64,000 bases of DNA from Hypericum androsaemum (lineage: Eukaryota; Streptophyta; Magnoliopsida; Malpighiales; Hypericaceae), in the NCBI GenBank assembly GCA_963995505.1, contig OZ023183.1:15248671-15312670 (forward strand), written 5' to 3'. The first letter of the stretch is position 1. Each line of letters starts with the position of its first letter. Below the pieces are notes generated by a model, which saw nothing but the letters and a program-made list of their open reading frames with translations, was not told the origin of the DNA and searched no databases. Both the position numbers and the translations under genes were made by a program. Below are positions 21,587 to 33,354 of this stretch, piece after piece.

Positions 21587-24400
21587 ATTTGACTATTAAG
21601 AATAACTTAGCTGGTAAAATATTATTTCAAATTAATTAATTATACTTAATTTGGTAAAAATAATTTTTTATTCGATAAATTTAAATTAATCATCTCAAGT
21701 ACCAAAAATTTCCACTCCCCTTAATTACATGAAATATATGAAATGCACACTTTGGCACGCGTGAGATTTTGTAATGAATAGATAATTCTTGGGGAGCACA
21801 ATCGACTTCTGGTTTAAAACAATATGAGATGCATTTTCGTTGTACCCACAAATAGCTATTTACGTATGACTTCCATAAATAAATTTTGTTCGTTCTCAAA
21901 AAAAATTTCTACAAACTTTTACTATATTTTCAGAACTTAAACTTTACACATTTTAACCATATTATTAAAAGATACTGACTTCAAAAAAATTCTTGTACCA
22001 GTTTCAATAGAACTCATCTATTTTTCTGTTTTTTACAAGTAAACTTGTATATACCACCAACCAAACCCCTCAAAAGAGGGGCATGCACAAGCATTTGTTT
22101 TTCTGTTAATGAGCTTTTCCGCTACATTATAGTAAGGCTGGTACATATTATGGTTTTTTGGGGTAGCTACAATATCAATTTTCCTTCTGGTCGATCAGTT
22201 TATGAGAGTTGGTTAAATAGTTCTAATCACATAAATGAGAGAGAGAGAGAAATTTCCTATTTGGGAAAAGAATTAAAAACATAATCTGAGATGCGAAGGG
22301 CAAATACATCTGGAGACAGATGTCGTGATCTTATTACTAATACAGATGAGACAAGGACACGAAGCACGGATCCTTGCTTTTGGTTGCAACCTCACATGGC
22401 CAGCTTATAATTTTCTCTGGCAAATGGCAATGAGTCAATCACAGTTATCACTCTATATACAAACATGGATTTACTACTGCATGTATGATTTGATAGATAC
22501 AGTATCAGTCCTTAAACATGAGGTGGGAGGATCGAATACTAACAACCGTCCAACATCCAAAATTGTAGAAACAATTTACTCCACCAAAAAAAAAATTATT
22601 AAAAAAATTTAAACCTTACAAAAAATAGAAGAGAGCCGTACTCTAACTAGAACCTAGTAACGCACTACTTAGAATTGAAATAGGGTGCTTGAGCAAAATA
22701 CACACACGATAAGGACCAGGAAATAGGTCGGACCACTCTGACTTCTTCCTTAGAAAGTGATGCATCGTACTTGCCACAGACATACAGTCCTTCGTAATAA
22801 TGACCAAAATCGCTAATGGTGTCCTTGCATTGGCCAATTGGATAAGACGTCGATCTTATTCTGTTTTTTTTTTTTAGGGGATCTTATTCTGTTTGTTCCA
22901 ATTAGATGTGGACCTTACTCGCATTGTACACTCACGGATTCCAATAACCTACTGTTGATTTAAGTGGGGAATTGATCGATACCTTTAAACAAAATATATA
23001 GCCGGATAGAGAGCGTCGTCTTATTTATAGAATCCGTATTTATAGAATCCGACATCGATAGACTTAAAATTTATTTTCGTTTTACAAATTTGACAGTAAT
23101 AGTGGAAAGTCTTTTTAAAAAATTTAATAGCATAGTTTATATGATATAAGAATAGGATGACTTATACTTTTAGTTTTATTTTTGATTATATTTCAGAAAT
23201 CGAATTTAAGCTTTTTTTCGCTTCTAATTTCAGGTTAAACCGATGTTTCGGTTTCTATATATTGGAATCTCTGGCATCAAAATTTCTTTTTGAGATTAAC
23301 ATCATCACATAGTAGATCACTAAGAAAGCTTCCTTTTTTTTCCCGATGAATGACAAGTAGCCAATCGTGCATGGTGGAGTAAAGTGTAAACCAAGAGGAT
23401 CTGCCTGCGCACTAATTAGTTTACATATATATTTACCACAAAAAAACAAGGGATGTACATATATAGTAAATATATTTAATAGGTAATAATATATTATTAA
23501 TGAGGCTATCACGCAAATGCAAGATAAATAAAAAAAATATTTTGGCATAAAACAAAAATTAAAATAATTTAAAGATGTAAATTTATTTATATTCCTACAC
23601 TAATTTGAAATTTTCACATAAAAAATGAGGATCATAATAAAAGTAAAATATTAAACATTTTAATTAAAAATTAAGCAAAATTTCTTTTAAAACTTAATTA
23701 GGATATTAATTATATAGCATTATATTTCAAGGATAATAAAGACAAACAGCATTAAAATAACAGCCGATTAGAACTTTTTCCAATCATGAGCTTATTGATA
23801 CCAAATTGATTGGGTCATTTATCAAACACCATAAAAATGAAGGCTGATTCTAGTTAGAAATCAACTCAACAAAACCGCCTAAAATTAGTAGTTTGAAGCA
23901 TCTTTTATTTCCATACATTCTCTCCCTCTAATAAGACGATTTAGGTTCCTTTTCTTTAATTTAGTCACATTTTATCCTATAAAATAACCTTCTGTAAATT
24001 AATAATTGCTCACTTACTTTCAATCAAATGCTTGGCCAAACAAGTTAATATTAATCCATAATATTTCTCCGTTTTTACATTGTTTATATCTTCTTGATTC
24101 TTCCATGACTAGTTTTCTAATACTTCACTAAAGAGTTACACTTTCGTCGGTTCAGTGCACCAGCAATAATGCATCTATATCCTATTGGACATTGAATTTT
24201 TTATTTAAAAAATTATTTGGGTAAAAACATTAACTAAAATTTGAAATTGTTATCTAACTAACAAAATTCTCGAAATAGGAGTTGTATTAAAAAATAATAA
24301 TGAGACGACCGTTGGGAGGTTGCCACGTGGTGCCCCTGATGAGCAGGTCGCCTCCTTTTTCTAATATTTTTTACAACTTTTTATTTGTTTTCAATCCTGG
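21587..24400. other. Gene-free AT-rich spacer
   Basis: No gene is supported. It contains the micro-insertion at 22852-22894 (separate entry) and a possible but unconvincing SINE tail near 22530-22600 ending in an A-run. Confidence 0.4.
22852..22894 (-). mobile_element. 13-bp CCCT(A)9 micro-insertion, 15-bp target duplication
   Basis: GATCTTATTCTGTTT occurs at 22852-22866 and 22880-22894. Between them are nine T, then AGGG, which reads CCCT plus nine A on the minus strand. The direct repeat and terminal A-run fit an extremely 5'-truncated retroposon. An equivalent scar with almost the same insert is at 25646-25690. Confidence 0.6.
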
Positions 24401-24404
24401 ATTT

Positions 24405-24870
24405 TCTGGTGCGGATGGGGTTCTTTGGGATGCAGCGGGGCATTGAATTTGGGGGTTTGTCAAGAGTATTGGATATTGTACAACACTGATGACTGAGATT
24501 TGTGCCCTAGTTTTGGGGCTTGAGGTGGCATGAATTTACATCTTTCTGTCGAATAATTGTGAACGTGGATTATGCTTGGCTATTCGTTGCATTGGGAAGG
24601 AGGTCAACTGCAGCCACCCTTTGTCCAATCTCATTAGGAGAGCACGAGGCCTCATTGATCGTGATTGGGAGGTGCATGTCCAACATAATTCGCGAGAAGG
24701 CAATAGGGTTGGCAGATGTTTTCTCTAAATTTGCATTGATCCTCTCTTTTGACTTTTTGATATCTGATGTCCATTTAAGTTCATATTTACCTTGATAACT
24801 TGAAATGTGTAAGTTTATATTGGTCTACCTGTTTGACGATTAGTTTATTAATGAATAAAGTATAGGGTAA
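24405..24870 (+). pseudogene. LINE ribonuclease H-domain relic
   Basis: Frame-broken reading resembles the C-terminal RNase H domain of plant LINE polyproteins: VLWDAAG, then GFVKSIGYCTTLMTE and ICALVLGLE (24420-24530), then VNVDYAWL (near 24560), then RDWEVHVQHNSREGNRV (near 24665-24715) and ADVFSKFAL. At least one in-frame stop and two frameshifts are needed, so it is inactive. The stretch after 24790 (to an AATAAAG near 24855) may be the element's 3' end. I found no target duplication. Confidence 0.7.
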
Positions 24871-25645
24871 ATGCCCCTCTTATTCTACAAAAAAATGTGA
24901 ATTTTTAAAATTTTGCACAACTTTATATACATTCAGATATTCGATCATTAATTTATTACTCTTCAAAGATTTTAACAAATTGTGAAAAAAAATTAAAAGA
25001 AGGAGGCGACATTACCGGGATGGAGGCGAGCTTCCTCCCATAATTTTTAAACCATCTATTTAGGAGAAAAATATTAGTTTGAATTCAATTTTCCGTAATT
25101 TTTTTAACCAAAAAAGAAAATGTCCCGTCAATTTTGTGTAGAGGTTTTTGCCGAATTTCGATGCCAAATACTATTATACTCCGAACAAAGAAAATATTTT
25201 TTTCCTTTGGAAATTCGCCTTGGGAATTAACGAAAAACAAGAAATGAAGAAAAAAAAAGTATTGAAAGGCAGAAAAGATATTGTTGGGGAGATTTCGTCC
25301 ATGGATGGTGCTTGTACTAAACCATTAAATGCTCTCTTGGTCGAAGTCAAACAAATGATAGAAGTAACCGACCTTTTTGTGGAAGAGAAATAAATGAATC
25401 AAGTTATCAACACGCAAATCAACATCTTCCTGAAGTGTTTCTTTCCGCAATTTTTTTATCTCATCAATTATCTAGACACTCACTCATTTAATCAAATAAT
25501 TCAAATTTAATATAAATGATAATAAAATTCTCGCAATAAATATATTTAATATTATTGTGCTTTCGATTGTTCACACTCGAGCTGGATAAACTTAAATAAT
25601 CTCTTCACCGATTGACCAAGTAACTCGTTAGAAATGTTTCTTTCA

Positions 25646-25690
25646 GCAATTGTAACCATTGACCCTAAAAAAAAGCAATTGTAACCATTG
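25646..25690 (+). mobile_element. 13-bp CCCT(A)8 micro-insertion, 16-bp target duplication
   Basis: GCAATTGTAACCATTG occurs at 25646-25661 and 25675-25690, separated by ACCCTAAAAAAAA. The insert is nearly identical to that of the scar at 22852-22894 in the opposite orientation, although the target sequences differ. This points to one source element whose 3' end is CCCT plus A-tail, or to capture of telomere-like CCCTAAA sequence. Confidence 0.65.
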
Positions 25691-28221
25691 GGAGGCGGTG
25701 TTTTATTTCAAGACGGCTGATTCTGCATCGAGGATGGACTACGCGACAACGCCATCAAATGAGCCTCCAAGTGTAACAAATCAGGAGGTTGCAAATTATC
25801 TTGGCTCTAAATTTTTGCTTTTTTTTTCCGTTGGCCAGAAAGTTCAGCACATTTATATGACATTTACGCGTGGAAGGATACCAACTACTTAATTTAAGAT
25901 GGACAACAACGTCGACCTCCATGTGGTATCAAATGTGACCAGCATAAAATAATATTACAAGGGGAAAATTCATTTTTTTCTCTATAAAGTGAGGGCAGAT
26001 ATTTCTATTGCAACACAAGTATTTGTGGTTGGGAGAGCAGATGAAGTTATTCCCTTTTGTCGTTTTTAGGGATAGTATCATATTTTCTTGTCAATTAAAT
26101 GATGAGATCACAGGGTTACATTTAAAGAAAAGCGAATTATTACTAGGTTCCTATAGTTTGTATTAACATGCAATAAGCCTACTTTACACAATTAACGACG
26201 CTTAATGAATTATTAGTGGATAAAAAGCAAAAACATCGAGCCAACTTAAAACGAATGTGGAGTGACTGTCGCAAAAATGATCTACAGAATAGGTGCCTTT
26301 TCGCAGGAGAGGGAAGAATTTTGTTTTTGACCAAGGAGCATTTTCGTCCTTTAAGATGTCTTTCGTGGGAGAAATTTTTTTATGTCGGAGTAAAGGGCTT
26401 GAGAGGTATATTTTTATAGTTTTAAAATACGGGTTTTAGAACTGGCCGAATTTTGTCCATTTTTTTGGTTTGTCCGGTCCGACCGGTCGGATAGACTAAA
26501 TAGTCAAAATATAGGTTTCAAAATTTACATTTTAGAAATATCAACCAATTTATAACATATAAAATCTATTTTTTTTGTTAATTTAGAGAAATTGAGCATA
26601 TGATACAAATTTTTTATTTTAATTTTTGCTGATTTGGATAAAATCTGGTCAGACCGGGTAGTCCAAGTCAAAAACTAGTATAAATCATCCAGTCCAACCG
26701 AATTTTGGGCGGTCTGACCGGAGGCTTTTTTACCCCTAAAAACGGGATGCTCTTTTGAATTATTCACGGCCGGACCGTATTTTTTAAAACTATGTGTATT
26801 TTAGTAAACTTGGAGGACTAATGTATATTATCAAAAACAGTAAAAATTAAAATAGAGATTTCGTTAAACATCAGAGACCGGAAGACAATTTGCTCATATT
26901 TTTTCTATAGGGGAAGGTTGAGCATAGGATTCACCAAATTTTTACAACAAAAAGAAATTGGGAGTCGATAGATTAATTGGATCATTGGAGATGGGCATGG
27001 AAGAGCCCATCCATGTGATGTTTTCCCCTTCTTGTCGCCATTGCTCGTTACAAAAACCTCAGATCTCACCCATATTTTGTATCCAATCATATCTTGCTTA
27101 AAACGTAATGTATTGAGCAAGTCTTAACCTATATTATTTTTTCCAGTGACGTGTTACTGTACCGGATAGACAAACATTTTGGAACCCTTAGATTTCTGAT
27201 ATCAGATTTAGCCAAATTGTTTAGTTCCGACTCACCTACTTATTTGTTTATCTAGAGTATGATACTTCGGGACCATATTTTAACATCTATTGTCTAGAGT
27301 AGAGTATTAACTAATCATATTTGTGAAGTGGTTCTTAAAATGACAACTAATGGGAATTGATAAAAGTTATAAGAGAATTAAGTTATTTTAAAAATTTTAA
27401 ATTTAAATCTTACGAATATAGAATACCGTTGAAAAAATAATTTCTTACATAGAGCCTAGCGTTTGAGATGGAGGATGGAAAGATTAATTGCATACATTTT
27501 TTTTAATTTTTCATATTTATTATGCGCGGTTTGTTCAATTTTTGCTAATTTGATCTTGAATTTTTTAACAACTAAAGCCAATAGTTTCGAGATTTTTTTT
27601 AAAAGTCGAAGCATATTTTTGTCCCAAAATATAATTTACGGTAGAGACCTTAGAGTGTATTTCTATTTGTTCATATTGAGTTTTGTTTGCTCATCAAAAG
27701 GTTAAAAATAATTTTAGCTAATGTCATCAATTGTAACCGTGATATTTGTTAATGAATTTGTGTCTACACAATGTCTCAATCATGTTACGGTGGATTATGA
27801 TGAATCATGAGATGCTTTCGAAACCCTTCTTGACCTTTAAATTAAAAAAAAAAAACCCTACTAGAACAGAAGTTGAATATCCGAAAATAACAATTATTTT
27901 TGGGCGGCCGAGTCGACAAGCACCGTCATAGCAGGTTTTATTAAATAAATATAGGAGAATATCTTACCTTAAAAAATAAAAATAGAAGAATAGTCAAGTA
28001 CAACGCTAGGAAAATCCCGAATAATACTAATTAAGGTATCAGATTCTTAGGACATGACATGTGCAGAGTCAACCATCCCAGTGTTCATAATTTGAGATTC
28101 TTAGTGCATGTTTATTTGTGTTACATTTTAGTTTTAAATATTTAAATTTTAGTATTGTCGGATTGAGTAATTTGTTTCAATATTTTTTTTTCATTTAGGA
28201 ATTTGAACCATATATAACTTG
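25691..28221. other. Gene-free spacer with a foldback repeat
   Basis: No gene is supported. A foldback element at 26416-26793 has inverted ends ATAGTTTTAAAATACGG and CCGTATTTTTTAAAACTAT (2-bp indel), with GGTCCGACCGGTCGG and AGACCGGGTAGTCC inside. A similar design occurs at 30149-30334. Confidence 0.45.
26416..26793. repeat. Foldback MITE-like repeat with ACCGG-rich interior
   Basis: Ends ATAGTTTTAAAATACGG (26416-26432) and CCGTATTTTTTAAAACTAT (26775-26793) are inverted apart from a 2-bp indel. Inner arms carry GACCGG motifs on both sides. No clear target duplication was found, so the superfamily is unassigned. Confidence 0.55.
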
Positions 28222-28239
28222 AAACATGGGCATCACAAG

Positions 28240-28954
28240 GTGGAAACGAAGTTGTGGACTGGCGAGCGAGTTGTGCCCCCCTTTGGTGAAGATGAGACCT
28301 GGCTGGAGAAGTCTCTTGTTTCAGTAGCTGTTCCGGTTCTTGCCACCTTTCACTGTCTCAATTCCGAACCGTTGGCTCCTCAGTTAAAGTCTACCGCTAT
28401 TGTCCGGGTGGCTAAAAAGGCCAAAGTGAGTTATTTTCTGCCGACTTCAAGCCGATCAAACAGCCGCGTTAGGAAGCCGACGAGCAAAGTCGATGCCCTT
28501 TTGCAATCCTCGATCCTTAAATTGAAGGTTAAATCTCTGAAGCCGGCGATGAAGTTTTGCCTCCCTTCGATTTTGGTGGGTATGGAATCACAAGATGATG
28601 ATCTTTGTGAGGCACTTTCGACCAAGGCATGGCGCCTGGCTATTGTCGCGGGCTTTTCTTGGGAGGCTGATGCCTCGAATATCCTTTGCGCTATCAAGGA
28701 GGCGGCTTGTGGCCTGGGCAAATTCTGGATATTCGATCCTCCATAATTCTTTTTTCCCTGGTAGTTTGTATAGGTATATAGTGGGGTACTTTGGTTTTGA
28801 AATATTTTTGGCAACTCCATCGATTTTGTACCTAGATATTGTTTATCATTTGCTGTACGTCTGATAAGCGTTATCTGGTACATTTGGTGTAGCCCCTTGT
28901 TGTAACCTCCTTTGGTGGACTCTTTTGAAGTAATGATACATTACTTATTTAAAA
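28240..28954 (+). mobile_element. Retroposed insert with open frame, A-tail, 18-bp target duplication
   Basis: Perfect copies of AAACATGGGCATCACAAG flank it at 28222-28239 and 28955-28972, and it ends in an A-run (28951-28957). The insert is open from its left edge to a stop at 28744-28746 (about 168 codons), continuing in frame from an ATG contributed by the target site. The predicted product has a basic middle and a Cys/Trp-containing end (for example KAWRLAIVAGFSWEADASN). I do not recognise the family. About 200 bp of 3' UTR follow. It may be the ORF1 end of a LINE or a processed pseudogene. The intact frame and perfect duplication suggest a recent event. Confidence 0.75.
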
Positions 28955-29449
28955 AAACATGGGCATCACAAGAAAATTAATTTATGATTTACATGACGAA
29001 ATCCTAAATCCTAAACCCTAATGTTAAAATTGGAGGTAAATTATATGGTCAAAAAATATTATACAGTTGTTCTAGTTTGATTAAATATCTTATTGGAATA
29101 AGTTTTTTCATAGACCCATTTTTCTGAATGGCATTTCCTAGACCTTATTTGGTTGGTTTTATTGGGAATCTCAACTCTAGCCTTAACCGTGGATCATCTC
29201 AGGCCTTCCATAGAAGTCCAAAAGTTTGTTGGCCCAAAAGCCCAACTGGAGAAATTTAGACCCAACAGCGGAAACATTTTGGTAAGTAGTCGGTTCCAAT
29301 TTGTTGAATCACTAGACTAGACCAACACATACTTCCACAATTTATGAAGAATAGATAACATCTCTAAGAACTACAAAATATCGAAGATTCCAACTTGTTG
29401 TAGTGCTACGAAATCTTATCAGGCTCAAATATGAAGTAGTTAATTTCGT

Positions 29450-29840
29450 GGATGGTCAGTAGCTTTTTTTTTAAGGTAAATATTACCATGGGTAGAGTCA
29501 AAAAATTTGTGGAGTGGGGGCAATATAATTTTTTTGGGCTCGACTAGCATATGATAAATAGGTAATGAGCTACTCTGGTTTCAATTTTGAAGTTAATTAA
29601 TTTTTTAGTGAGGTCAATTTCTAATTTTAGTGGGGACATACATTAAAAAATATACATAGTTATCAAACAAACAAAAAATTAAGTGGGGGCAATTGCCCCA
29701 CAATTTTTAATATCCCTCCGCCCCTGAATATTATACCTAATTACAATGTCAAGGATTGAACCCCTAACCTCTTTGAAATTAAAAAATGCCTATGTGGCTA
29801 GGCAATATGCCAAATGCATATTGGCGGATGGTCAGTAGCT
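29450..29840 (-). mobile_element. SINE-like element with 15-bp target duplication
   Basis: GGATGGTCAGTAGCT flanks the unit at 29450-29464 and 29826-29840. On the minus strand it starts with GCCAATATGCATTTGG, contains an A-box-like TTGCCTAGCCACATAGG and a B-box-like GGTTCAATCC, and ends in a nine-A tail next to the left duplication. Without the nested insertion (29487-29726) its body is about 113 bp plus one target copy. Internal pol III promoter boxes plus an A-tail define tRNA-derived SINEs. Confidence 0.7.
29487..29726. mobile_element. hAT-like MITE nested in the SINE
   Basis: A 240-bp unit starts CATGGGTAGAG and ends CTCCGCCCCTG (inverted ends matching at 8 of 11). It is bordered by AATATTAC (29479-29486) and AATATTAT (29727-29734), an 8-bp duplication with one mismatch. 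Removing it rejoins a continuous SINE sequence, which supports the boundaries. Confidence 0.7.
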
Positions 29841-30148
29841 ATTTCCAACATTCATTATGAAGTGGGATAGAGTAATTTTATACCTTTCACGTCATTATGG
29901 AGACCTGGTCGAGAAATTTATACCTTTCGTTTCTCTTTACATGTACAGAATACTAATCTTCAGCCTTAGTTGAAGAGGTTTTTGTAACTACACCATATAA
30001 GTTTATCAATATTTTGATTTACTCACAAATTTTAGCATTAACAAAATTTTGAATAACCATGATATTTTTTGTCTCTGATTCCCGAAGATTATTTGCAACT
30101 AATCTATACTATTTTGCTGACAATTTTCCCAATATCTTTATTTTTTGA

Positions 30149-30334
30149 GTGTTTTAACCATGGTTTGTTTCGACCGGTGGTTCAATCGATCGGATCGTGA
30201 ATTGGCCAGGAGAGCATGCCAATTTTGAGTCTTTAAACAGAGTCCATACGAACTACCTAAAATTCAGTCGGACCAGTTGACCCGGTAGTTGAGAGAAATC
30301 ATGAGTCCACCTCCAGCTCATTTTTTAAAACACC
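30149..30334. repeat. Foldback repeat upstream of the S1-protein gene
   Basis: The left end AGTGTTTTAACC and right end TTTTAAAACACC are inverted. The interior has GACCGGTGG, GGACCAGTTGACCCGG and similar motifs, like the repeat at 26416-26793. It ends about 130 bp before the start codon at 30465 and could affect that promoter. Confidence 0.45.
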
Positions 30335-30464
30335 AATCATGTGTCCGCAGTTAAAAGGATAAAGTAGCTAATAGCTGCAGAAAAGGCTAAAATCTCACTT
30401 CTGCGACACTCACTCAGTAGACATTAGCTTCGAGCTGATGAGGTCAGCGGATGCGTAGATAGAG

Positions 30465-33354
30465 ATGCAAGCATTTCTTCAACCGTGTAAGCCTCCTCTA
30501 CTTCTCCTCTCCCATGGCTTGTGGTCTCCTCCTTCTCTGTCGCTTCGGATTGGCCATGTCCCATTTTGCTCCAAAGATGATTCCTTTACTGACAATTTGA
30601 GTACCCAATTGTCCGAAAAGGCGAAAAGTGGTAGCTTTTTAGAGAATTACGGGTTTGGTTTGCGAGACAAGCCGTCCCCTTTAGGTGCTGGTAGTGTTTC
30701 TGCAGTTGGAGGAGGAAATGGGGTTGAACCTGATGAGACCTTGGCTCCTTTTGTGAAGTTCCTTAAGCCGAGAGATGATGGCAAGAAGGTTAATGTGGAG
30801 TACTATGAGCCGAAACCGGGGGATTTCGTGGTCGGAGTTGTTGTTTCAGGGAATGAGAATAAGCTCGATGTGAATGTTGGAGCTGACATGCTAGGTACAA
30901 TGTTGAGGAAGGAGGTGCTGCCTTTGTGTCCAAATGAGATGGATTATTTGCGGGTTGATTTGGGCGAGGGTTCCCGCGATTTCATGGTGAAAGGGAGGAT
31001 GGGAATCATTACGAACGAGGTAGCATTCAGTGCAGGATCTGGACCAGGGAAACCGGTCGTCGAGACTGGTACCGTTTTGTTTGCCGAGGTTCTTGGAAGA
31101 ACATTGAGTGGCAGGCCCTTGATTTCAACCAGACGGTTATTCCGACGAGTGGCCTGGCAACGACTGAGGCAGGTTGTTTTCTTACTTGAATGTTTTTCCT
31201 CCTTTTTTAATTTAGTCAATTCTATGCATTATGAGCATATAGTGATCATTCAATTGGATTGTTGGTGGAAGAGGCCATAATGCAATGCATTGAGGTGATT
31301 TTGTACTGATTCATGTAATTATGGCGTTCATTTAGTCATTAAAAACTGTTTCTTGCAGATAAAAGAAGTCAATGAACCAATTCAGGTCCAAATTACTGAG
31401 TGGAATACCGGGGGACTTCTTGCACGAATCGAGGTCTGCATGATCTTGTGTATTTGACTTGGATGTTCAAGAACATGAGCGATTATAATGTCAAGATTTT
31501 TTTTAGTGGAATTAGCATGTCCAGATTATGTTTTGCAGGGATTAAGGGCTTTTCTTCCGAAGGTTGAGTTGATTACTAAAGCGAACAGATTCCTCGAGTT
31601 GAAAGAAAGTGTGAGTCCTCCTGTGAATCAATCAATCGTTTAAAATCTTGAAATAGATTCCCGCAACATGGCCGGCCACGATATTTGAGATCTTCTTTTC
31701 CTGTATGTCACTCCGAGGGATTTCATGTTTCGGAAATCTAAACTTTGTTTTTGCAGCTTCTGATTTGTTTTAGTCTACCTGCTCAACCTCCAAGTTAAAA
31801 CTGATTTGCAAGCAGAGATTCACTTGAACATTCGCATACAGAGATAAATTCACTGGTTGGCTGAATCATCTAAATCTGAACTCAGAATAGCTGATGCATG
31901 GACCTCTATTGATAAAATCTTGGTAGCGATAAAATTTTTGGTATTGTTTTCTATTTTCTGCGCTATATCATTAACTTCTGCTTCTTCTGCGTTTATGTGT
32001 CTCCTCAAATGGTGCAGGTAGGTCGCCGGATGTATGTACTTATTAGCCGAATCGATGAGGCAAATAATGAACTGATCTTGAGTGAAAGGGAAGCTTGGGT
32101 AAACCGTAAATCTTCACGTGGCATTTTCTTTTGCTGCTTCCGACAGTCAGAACAGTTTTCTATTTTCTGCCAACCTCGATGTGTTGAGCGAACAAAGGGT
32201 ACATATGAATCTGCTTTTTCATATTGCAGGAAATGATGAATCTACAGGAGGGATCACTTCTTGAAGGAACTGTGAGAAGAATCTTTCCGTATGGGGCTCA
32301 AATAGGAATCGGTGGAACAAACCGAAGGTGAGCGGGGTATACCTTATGGCCATTTGTCCTGAAACTTACAGACTTTCCTTGCCCTTGGTACTTTTGAGTC
32401 TTTGTATGTTCAGTGTACCGGCATTATCTAACTATCCTCTGTTGGAACATCTGCTGATTTAGATCAATAAGATGAGTTTTAAATTCTCTAAGTTTTCTTA
32501 TCAGTCACATTTGTTATTATTGTTCCAAATGCTATTTTTCTTTATGTCACAAGAGCTCAAGTGTTCTAGTTGTCATGAATCCGTTACAGCGGGCTGCTAC
32601 ATATCTCAAATATTAGCCAGACTCGAATACCATCTACGGCAGATGTGTTGGAAGTAAATGAAAAGGTTAAAGTTCTTGTAGTGAAGTCAAAGTTCCCTGA
32701 CAAAATATCTCTTAGGTAATACACGATTTAATTTTTTTTAATCAGCTGTTCCATTTCATGTAAATGCATACAAGTTTCTCTGTGCTCGAGTTCAACTATT
32801 GTCATCCCTCTTTAGAAATCATGTGTGGTAACTGCCAAGATGACAACTTTAAGTTCTTGAGTTTCGTATGGTTGTGAAAATTGGTCGTCTTTTGTCAGTA
32901 GAGAAGCAGATGTTCTGAAGTGGAAGCTAGCATATGCATTTCAATAGATATGTCAGCATGAGACAGAAACACTCATATTCTTGCCGTGCCCCGCAGCATT
33001 GCTGATCTCGAGTCCGAGCCTGGCTTGTTCTTGTCAAATAGAGAGGTGCGTTCATCATCCACATTTACATCTCTGCTATGATCTGGATTTTCCGGAGCTA
33101 TCAGTTCTCATTAGTGTGATGCATTTTTTCAAGGGCAGAAAGTATTTGCCGATGCAGAAGAGATGGCCGAGAAGTACAGGCAAAAACTGCACTCTTCTGC
33201 AACATCTAGCGACGCCGAAGCTCCTCAAAGCTATGCCCCATCTTTTTACAATGATGCTGCCATGTATGCAAACTGGAGCTGGTTCAAGTTCGAAAGGGAT
33301 AACGAGGCACCTTACACTGGGCGCAAACCATTGCTGGTCTCGAAGCTGAATTAG
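30465..33354 (+). CDS. RLSB: Plastid S1-domain RNA-binding protein (RLSB/PDE338-like)
   Basis: Probable chloroplast RNA-binding protein. RLSB is described as binding rbcL mRNA and promoting its expression. Exons: 30465-31172, 31359-31433, 31539-31610, 32018-32098, 32230-32327, 32590-32715, 32997-33045 and 33139-33354, giving 474 residues. The first ~35 residues are hydroxylated and basic, like a transit peptide. OB-fold/S1-like segments begin near 117 (PGDFVVGVVVSGNENKLDV), 241 (EPIQVQITEW) and 316 (EGSLLEGTVRRIFPYGAQIG, then GLLHISNIS). The tail ends NWSWFKFERDNEAPYTGRKP, as in plant homologs. SRRP1-type S1 proteins are an alternative. Length and gene order next to the choline kinase and 5-phosphatase genes favour At1g71720. 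Confidence 0.85.

Noticed and set aside
22530..22620. SINE-like tail with GGATCGAATACT and an A-run
   Set aside because: The box match is poor and I found no target duplication.
28431..28883. 150-codon minus-strand frame
   Set aside because: Shadow of the plus-strand frame in the A-tailed insert; orientation of the tail shows the element reads on the plus strand.
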